A stretch of 10,835 bases of DNA from Bacteroidota bacterium. GTDB lineage: Bacteria > Bacteroidota > Bacteroidia > Flavobacteriales_D > JABDKJ01. The stretch lies in the NCBI GenBank assembly GCA_027621335.1, contig JAQCAN010000063.1, positions 1 through 10,835 on the forward strand. The letters are read 5' to 3'. The translations under genes and the position numbers were made by a program. This document shows positions 6,442 to 10,835 of this stretch, one piece after another; position 1 is the stretch's first letter, and the number at the start of each line of letters is the position of its first letter. The notes under the pieces were generated by a model. The model saw nothing but the letters and a program-made list of their open reading frames with translations. It was not told where the DNA came from and did not search any database.

Positions 6442-9400
6442 ATGAATAAGCTAATGAACACTATTGCACGTTGCTTTCTGATCACGCTTTGTTTTTCCTT
6501 ATCGACCATTGACTCCCAGGCCACGCACCTTATCGGGGGGAGTTTGAGCTATGAGTATCTCGGGCAGAATGTCAATGGGACCTATCGCTACAGGATTTTC
6601 GCCATCACCTATACCGACTGTGGTCCGACCTCTAATTTTCCAGATCCGGAGGGCAGCATCCCAATAGCCATTTACACCAATAACCTGAACGCTCCGAATG
6701 CTCCCAAATTCTTGGCCGATGAAATCGTTCTCCCCCTCATCTCCTTCCAAGAGGTACAACCCGATCTTCCTTCAAGTTGCACAGTGGCTGCAGATGTCTG
6801 TGTGGAAGAAGGATTCTACGAGGCCTTTGTCGATTTGCCATTGAACTTTGGCGGCTACTGGTTGTACTATGACAGATGCTGCAGGAATGATGCAGTTGTG
6901 AATCTACAAGCGCTTCAAGGTGTAGGCTTCACGACTTATATCCCTTCTCCATTGGTAGTGAACAGCTCTCCATTCTTCAATGCACCTCCTACCCCATACA
7001 TCTGCGCTGGCGATACGGCTACTTTCTTGAATACTGCGGTAGATCCAGATGGAGACCTTCTAGTCTTCTCCTTCATCAACCCTTTCCGAGGGAATAGTTC
7101 GGACACAGATCCCAATCCAGGTATATTCGGTTATCCAGATCCTATTACCTGGCCTATTCCCAATGCTACGTACAACGCAACTTACAACCAAAACAGCCCA
7201 TTCGGAGCTGGTGGTTATGCCTTCATCAATGGCGCCACGGGACTGACCGAATACAGCAGTCCAAATAGCGGTCAGTTCGCTGTAGCAGTGGAGATCAAAG
7301 AGTACAGGAACGGGAATTTGATAGGCATCACGCGCAGAGACCTTCAGCTTTTGGTCATCAATTGCCCCCCGAATCCAGCCCCTAATCTGTCAGCAGTTGG
7401 AGGAGGACAGACGGACTTCACAGTAGCTGAAGGAGAGCAACTCTGTTTCCCAGTCAACTTCATCGACCAAAATGGGGATAGCCTTTTTTTGACCTCCAAC
7501 GGAGAAGTGTTCGACACAAATATCCTCGACCCCGTGGCGACCATCACCACCCCTCAAGAGGGATTGGCAAGCGTTCAGGCGGATTTCTGCTGGGAGACCA
7601 GCTGTGACCAAGGACGTCAGAACCCGTACTTCTTTAGCGCAACCGCAACTGACAATGGGTGTCCTCCAAAGAGTGCCAGCATCGTCTATACCATACAAGT
7701 CGTGCCTTTTACCGGCTCCAGCTTCATCAATGGAAATGGCAATGCCTGTGAATTCAGCACTGAGACCTATACGACAGATGAGTTCCAGGGAGGAGATTAT
7801 GTATGGACGACTGCAGGAGGCTCCATTATTTCAGGGCAGGGAACGAATGAGATCGAAGTGGAATGGGGTGCATCAGGTGTGGGGCAAGTGAGTGTCACCG
7901 CTACCAACGGTATAGGTTGTGTTGGCGACCCCTTTGATCTGGACTTGGCCATCCTGCCTCTGCCTAACATCGATGCAGGTCTTGACGTAGTCATTTGTCT
8001 TGGTGATACCATATCCCTTGGGGGCAATCCGACAGGGCCGACCGGAAGCTTCTACTCTTGGACACCTATAGGCGAGATTGAGAATGGTTCTGTGGCCAAT
8101 CCAAATGTATTCCCTAGTGCTTCAAGTATGTACTTTGTCACTGTGGTCGGTCCAGCAAACTGCTCAGCCACTGATAGCGTGATGGTCACCGTGAACGAAA
8201 CCCCTTACACCATCTCCGAGGATGTTGACCTCTGCGCTGGCATAAGCACAGTTCTGGTGGCTACAGGCGGAGTCACCTATTCCTGGACACCTGGAGATTC
8301 ATTGGATGACCCTTCATCCGACTCTCCTATTGCAAACCCTTCTGAGACCACTGTCTATGAGGTCACCTTGACAGATTCGAATAATTGTCAGGTTACTGAC
8401 TCGGTAATGGTCACTGTCTTCGAAGTTCCAGTAGCGGAAGCTGGACTGGATACAATCCTGTGTGGTTCTGCTCTCAATCTCTTTGCGGAAGCCTCAGTTG
8501 GTATTGGAACTTGGAGCTTTCCAGCCGATCTCACACTCTCGGATCCGAACAACCCGAATAGCTTGGTTTTGACAGCTTTGGAAGGCACCTATACTCTAAC
8601 ATGGACCGAAGTCAATGGTGGTATCTGTTCCGATCAGGATGATGTGGACATTACGTTCATCGATCAGCCGATGGCTGATGCAGGAGAAGCTCAGAATCTT
8701 TGCGGTCTTTCAGGCTTATTATCCGCCATTCCTTCGGTTGGAACAGGGATCTGGACCATACCAAATGACTTGACAATCAGTGGGTTGAATGACCCTGAAG
8801 CCGAGATTACTGCTGGTGCCTACGGTACTTACACATTGACCTGGACTGAGGAGAATAATGGCTGTACCTCAGAAGCCACAGTTGACATTTCTTTCACTGA
8901 ACAGCCTACAGCCGAAGCAGGAGAAGATGATGCCGTATGTGGTGATAGTTATACCTTATCTGCTACACCAAGTGTGGGCACAGGAATGTGGTCTGGCCCA
9001 GTAAATGTGACGTTCAGTGATGTGAGCGATCCAACTGCCACTGTCACTCTGAGTGGAGCGTTCGGTGCCCAGCAGCTGACTTGGACCGAGGATAATGGCG
9101 GAGGTTGTACGGATTCAGAGACCATAACCATCACCTTCAGTCCTTTCCCTATTGTCGATGCAGGGGAAGACCAGTCGATCTGTGCCTTTCAAACCATACT
9201 CGAAGCTAGCACCGACATAGGAACTGGAACCTGGAGCGGTCCTGTGGAAGTCACTTTTATAGACGTAAACTCTGGGATTTCTGGGCTAACAGGAAATTCC
9301 CCTGGGGCCTATATCTTGACTTGGAGCGCTGAACTGAATGGCTGTGCCAGCACTGAACAGGTGATTATAGAATTCCTAGAAGTTCCAGTGGCCCATGCTG

Positions 9401-10605
9401 GAGAGGACGAGGAACTCTGCCTATTCTCTTCTTTAGTCTTGGATGCCAGCGGAGGCGATCAGTATGAATGGTCCCCTTCAGAAAGTCTCGATGCCTCAGA
9501 TGTATCCAATCCAAGCGCTTCTCCTGAGCAGACTACGACCTATACCGTTCTGGTCACTCTTGATAATGGGTGTACTGACTCGGATGAAATCATCATCACT
9601 GTTAATGCTCTGCCATTTATCGATGCAGGAGAAGATGTAGGATATCTATGCACGGGGGATGCAATACAATTGCAGGCCACATCAGGCCTCTCGACTTATT
9701 CTTGGTCTCCGTCATCTGGTCTTTCAGCTACGGATATTGAGAATCCTCTAGCCTCTCCTGACACGGCTGCCATAATTCCCTACACGGTGACGGTGACCGA
9801 TGTGAATGGTTGCGAGAATTCCGATGTCGTGGTCGTCACGGTGAATCCGATTGTCCCAACAACGGCAGGTACTGACACGCTCATCTGCATTGGTGAGCCC
9901 GTGATTCTCGGAGGCTCTCCCACTTCTCCTGCGGGATCAACCTTCATCTGGTCACCAGTGGCAGGATTGAATGATACGCTGGCTGCTAATCCAGTCGCGA
10001 CTCCTTCGGTGACGACTACTTACACGGTGAGCAGTTCTAATTCCATCTGTGAAGGACAGTCCACAGTGACGGTCAATGTGGAAAATGTTCCTGAACTGAC
10101 CTTTGACATTCAGGCCAGCCCATCTTGTGAAGAGTTGAACATCAACTTCTTGAATTCCTCTGATTTTGATCTGAGCTATACATGGGATTTCGGGGATGGC
10201 AACGGCTCGGCAGAATATAGTCCAAGCCACTCCTATGGATTCAATGGTCAGTATCTCGTCCTTTTGACAGCTACCTCAGATTTAGGATGTACTTACACGA
10301 CCGATACGTTGATCAATGCCAATGATTTTGCCGCCTATTTCCCGGTCGAGCTAATCAACGTCATGACGCCTAATGGAGATGGCGAGAATGATGTCTTGGA
10401 CGTTGGATTGAGAGGAGCGATTTCCGAGTGCCTGAACATGGAGGTCTTTAACCGTTGGGGACAAATCGTATTCAAGTCCTCGGGCAATAACACCCAATGG
10501 GACGGTCGCACTCCAGCTGGGGAATTAGTAAGTCCAGGAGTCTATTTCTACTTCATTGAACTAAAGGGTACTGAATACAGGGGATCTGTGCATGTTATCT
10601 ATTGA
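6442..10605 (+). CDS. Giant secreted repeat protein with gliding-motility-associated (CHU_C, T9SS type B) C-terminal domain
   Basis: The protein has 1387 residues. A signal peptide covers ~1-27 (MNKLMNTIAR, hydrophobic core, then DSQA-THL). Residues ~28-309 form a module widely found at the N terminus of CHU_C proteins: ATHLIGGSLSYEYLG at the start, YDRCCRND at 143-150 and VDPDGD at 200-205. Residues ~310-505 hold further beta-rich, Cys-containing modules. Nine Ig/SPR-like repeats cover ~507-1215 and one PKD domain ~1216-1298 (WDFGDG at 1248-1253). The C-terminal domain (~1302-1387: NVMTPNGDGENDVL, EVFNRWGQIVF, WDGRTPAGELVSPGVYFY) matches PF13585/TIGR04131, the type B T9SS signal. No enzyme domain is seen. 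A surface filament, adhesin or motility-linked protein is the likely role; the gliding label comes from the family name and is not proof. The start is 15 bases after the upstream TAA, without a Shine-Dalgarno, so co-transcription is likely. Confidence 0.9.
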   Translation: MNKLMNTIARCFLITLCFSLSTIDSQATHLIGGSLSYEYLGQNVNGTYRYRIFAITYTDCGPTSNFPDPEGSIPIAIYTNNLNAPNAPKFLADEIVLPLISFQEVQPDLPSSCTVAADVCVEEGFYEAFVDLPLNFGGYWLYYDRCCRNDAVVNLQALQGVGFTTYIPSPLVVNSSPFFNAPPTPYICAGDTATFLNTAVDPDGDLLVFSFINPFRGNSSDTDPNPGIFGYPDPITWPIPNATYNATYNQNSPFGAGGYAFINGATGLTEYSSPNSGQFAVAVEIKEYRNGNLIGITRRDLQLLVINCPPNPAPNLSAVGGGQTDFTVAEGEQLCFPVNFIDQNGDSLFLTSNGEVFDTNILDPVATITTPQEGLASVQADFCWETSCDQGRQNPYFFSATATDNGCPPKSASIVYTIQVVPFTGSSFINGNGNACEFSTETYTTDEFQGGDYVWTTAGGSIISGQGTNEIEVEWGASGVGQVSVTATNGIGCVGDPFDLDLAILPLPNIDAGLDVVICLGDTISLGGNPTGPTGSFYSWTPIGEIENGSVANPNVFPSASSMYFVTVVGPANCSATDSVMVTVNETPYTISEDVDLCAGISTVLVATGGVTYSWTPGDSLDDPSSDSPIANPSETTVYEVTLTDSNNCQVTDSVMVTVFEVPVAEAGLDTILCGSALNLFAEASVGIGTWSFPADLTLSDPNNPNSLVLTALEGTYTLTWTEVNGGICSDQDDVDITFIDQPMADAGEAQNLCGLSGLLSAIPSVGTGIWTIPNDLTISGLNDPEAEITAGAYGTYTLTWTEENNGCTSEATVDISFTEQPTAEAGEDDAVCGDSYTLSATPSVGTGMWSGPVNVTFSDVSDPTATVTLSGAFGAQQLTWTEDNGGGCTDSETITITFSPFPIVDAGEDQSICAFQTILEASTDIGTGTWSGPVEVTFIDVNSGISGLTGNSPGAYILTWSAELNGCASTEQVIIEFLEVPVAHAGEDEELCLFSSLVLDASGGDQYEWSPSESLDASDVSNPSASPEQTTTYTVLVTLDNGCTDSDEIIITVNALPFIDAGEDVGYLCTGDAIQLQATSGLSTYSWSPSSGLSATDIENPLASPDTAAIIPYTVTVTDVNGCENSDVVVVTVNPIVPTTAGTDTLICIGEPVILGGSPTSPAGSTFIWSPVAGLNDTLAANPVATPSVTTTYTVSSSNSICEGQSTVTVNVENVPELTFDIQASPSCEELNINFLNSSDFDLSYTWDFGDGNGSAEYSPSHSYGFNGQYLVLLTATSDLGCTYTTDTLINANDFAAYFPVELINVMTPNGDGENDVLDVGLRGAISECLNMEVFNRWGQIVFKSSGNNTQWDGRTPAGELVSPGVYFYFIELKGTEYRGSVHVIY
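7960..10086 (+). repeat. Nine tandem Ig/SPR-like repeats of 75-81 residues, each with two cysteines
   Basis: Units are 7960-8199, 8200-8424, 8425-8664, 8665-8901, 8902-9144, 9145-9381, 9382-9609, 9610-9852 and 9853-10086. Most open with P-x-x-x-A-G-x-D and a Cys, and all close with a second Cys and a TVxV/ITF strand. Two subtypes are seen. Units 1, 2, 7, 8 and 9 have Y/F-x-W-[ST]-P, then ANP/ASP and a Y-x-V stretch. Units 3-6 have GxGxW plus a central T-[LI]-[ST]/VTF strand, then LTW[TS] followed by a short N- or G-rich stretch and Cys. Repeats are diverged at DNA level. Probably a rigid stalk. Confidence 0.8.
10345..10602 (+). other. T9SS type B sorting domain (gliding motility-associated C-terminal, CHU_C)
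   Basis: About 86 residues contain TPNGDGENDVLDV, a Cys-containing stretch, VFNRWGQIVFKS, WDGRTPAGE and GVYFYFIEL, ending GSVHVIY. This order is diagnostic of TIGR04131/PF13585. Type B tails are T9SS signals distinct from type A and depend on a SprF-like helper in the cases studied. Confidence 0.92.
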
Positions 10606-10625
10606 TCTTTCCGAAGAAATCAATA
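10600..10625 (+). terminator. Hairpin overlapping the stop codon of the 1387-residue gene (weak terminator candidate)
   Basis: TATTGAT (10600-10606) pairs with ATCAATA (10619-10625). An inner CTT/AAG closes on a TCCG loop, with AA bulged on the 3' side. The stem includes the TGA at 10603-10605. It is AT-rich and is not followed by a T-run, so termination here is uncertain; a 3'-end stabilising role is equally possible. Confidence 0.3.
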
Positions 10626-10646
10626 ATCCGTTTGATTGAATTAAGA

Positions 10647-10677
10647 TTTGGATTGAAAGAGAATTGCTTTAATTTTG
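10647..10677 (+). promoter_or_regulatory. Bacteroidota-type promoter (TTTG-N19-TAATTTTG)
   Basis: A -33 element TTTG (10647-10650) is followed after 19 bases by TAATTTTG (10670-10677), an exact match to the TAnnTTTG -7 consensus. Both elements and the spacing agree with described Bacteroides/Flavobacterium housekeeping promoters. The expected start is near 10681-10684, so the transcript would begin well before the tRNA-like sequence and run off the right edge. Confidence 0.6.
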
Positions 10678-10740
10678 CTCGCCCGCTGAAAGAGTGGGAT
10701 AAGAATTTTAGTCTGACCACTTTTGACCGTTTCGAGATCG

Positions 10741-10806
10741 CCCGGTTTTCAGTTGGTTAGGATACCGTCCCGCACCTGCGGGAAGGTCGCTCTCAAGAGT
10801 GAGAGT
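10741..10806 (+). other. Degenerate tRNA-like sequence followed by two hairpins (possible tRNA remnant or structured RNA)
   Basis: TTCAGTTGGTTAG at 10748-10760 is a typical tRNA D-arm, GATACCGTCC follows as in tRNA-Asp genes, and AGGTCGC at 10784-10790 looks like a variable loop plus T-stem start. A working tRNA is not supported: the acceptor arms do not pair, the T-loop TTCRANY is missing, and the central hairpin (TCCCGC/GCGGGA around ACCT, 10768-10783) has no normal 7-base anticodon loop. A second perfect hairpin, CTCTCA/TGAGAG around AGAG, lies at 10790-10805. A 7-T run follows at 10815-10821. It could be a decayed tRNA, an integration scar, or a leader/small RNA driven by the promoter at 10647-10677. 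Confidence 0.35.
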
Positions 10807-10835
10807 ATGAATGATTTTTTTGGTTTAGCCGCTTT

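Noticed and set aside
7960..10086. CRISPR or short tandem DNA repeat
   Set aside because: The repetition is at protein-domain level with diverged DNA; there are no identical short repeats with unique spacers.
10738..10812. Functional tRNA gene
   Set aside because: Acceptor arms do not pair, the T-loop consensus is absent, and no 7-base anticodon loop with U33 can be formed.
10807..10835. Possible start of another gene (ATG AAT GAT, reading MNDFFGLAA)
   Set aside because: Only nine codons are visible before the edge, with a weak purine stretch upstream; it cannot be told from chance.
1..10835. Defence island, mobile element or biosynthetic cluster
   Set aside because: No transposase, integrase, nuclease, toxin-antitoxin or biosynthetic enzyme set was seen; the AlbA_2 gene alone is not enough.

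Overview
The window looks like a chromosomal segment of a gliding or marine-type member of the Bacteroidota (Flavobacteriia or a relative). Three of the four genes encode very large secreted proteins that end in type IX secretion system (T9SS) sorting domains, a system confined to this phylum. The intergenic gaps carry TAnnTTTG boxes, the Bacteroidota -7 promoter element, and none of the three visible start codons has a clear Shine-Dalgarno sequence, which is also usual there. All four genes lie on the + strand and fill almost the whole window.

Layout. (1) Bases 3-2681: the C-terminal part of a vanadium-haloperoxidase/PAP2-type enzyme, cut by the left edge. It is fused to six Ig-like repeats of about 110 residues and a type A T9SS tail. 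(2) Bases 2707-2739: a strong intrinsic terminator whose T-run touches the next start codon. (3) Bases 2740-3429: a 229-residue cytosolic AlbA_2 (Schlafen-type) protein with a helix-turn-helix-like C terminus. (4) Bases 3430-3534: an intergenic region with a promoter-like box inside an inverted repeat. (5) Bases 3535-6426: a 963-residue secreted protein with a duplicated PKD-GEVED unit, a third PKD, a CUB domain and a type A T9SS tail. (6) Bases 6442-10605, after a 15-base gap: a 1387-residue secreted protein with a conserved N-terminal module, nine Ig/SPR-like repeats each with two cysteines, a PKD domain and a type B (gliding-motility-associated, CHU_C) tail. (7) Bases 10606-10835: 230 non-coding bases with a hairpin at the stop codon, the best promoter in the window (TTTG-N19-TAATTTTG) and a degenerate tRNA-like sequence followed by two hairpins.

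How they fit together. The secreted proteins should cross the inner membrane by Sec (signal peptides are visible on two; the third has its N terminus outside the window) and the outer membrane by T9SS. They would end up on the surface or in the medium as adhesin-like or enzyme-display proteins. The 963- and 1387-residue genes are probably co-transcribed. The AlbA_2 gene appears to be an independent unit. No mobile element, CRISPR array, defence cassette or obvious new multi-gene system is visible. The parts most worth a second look are the haloperoxidase-repeat fusion, the pairing of type A and type B sorting signals in one operon, the block-structured cysteine-paired repeats, and the promoter plus tRNA-like RNA at the right edge.
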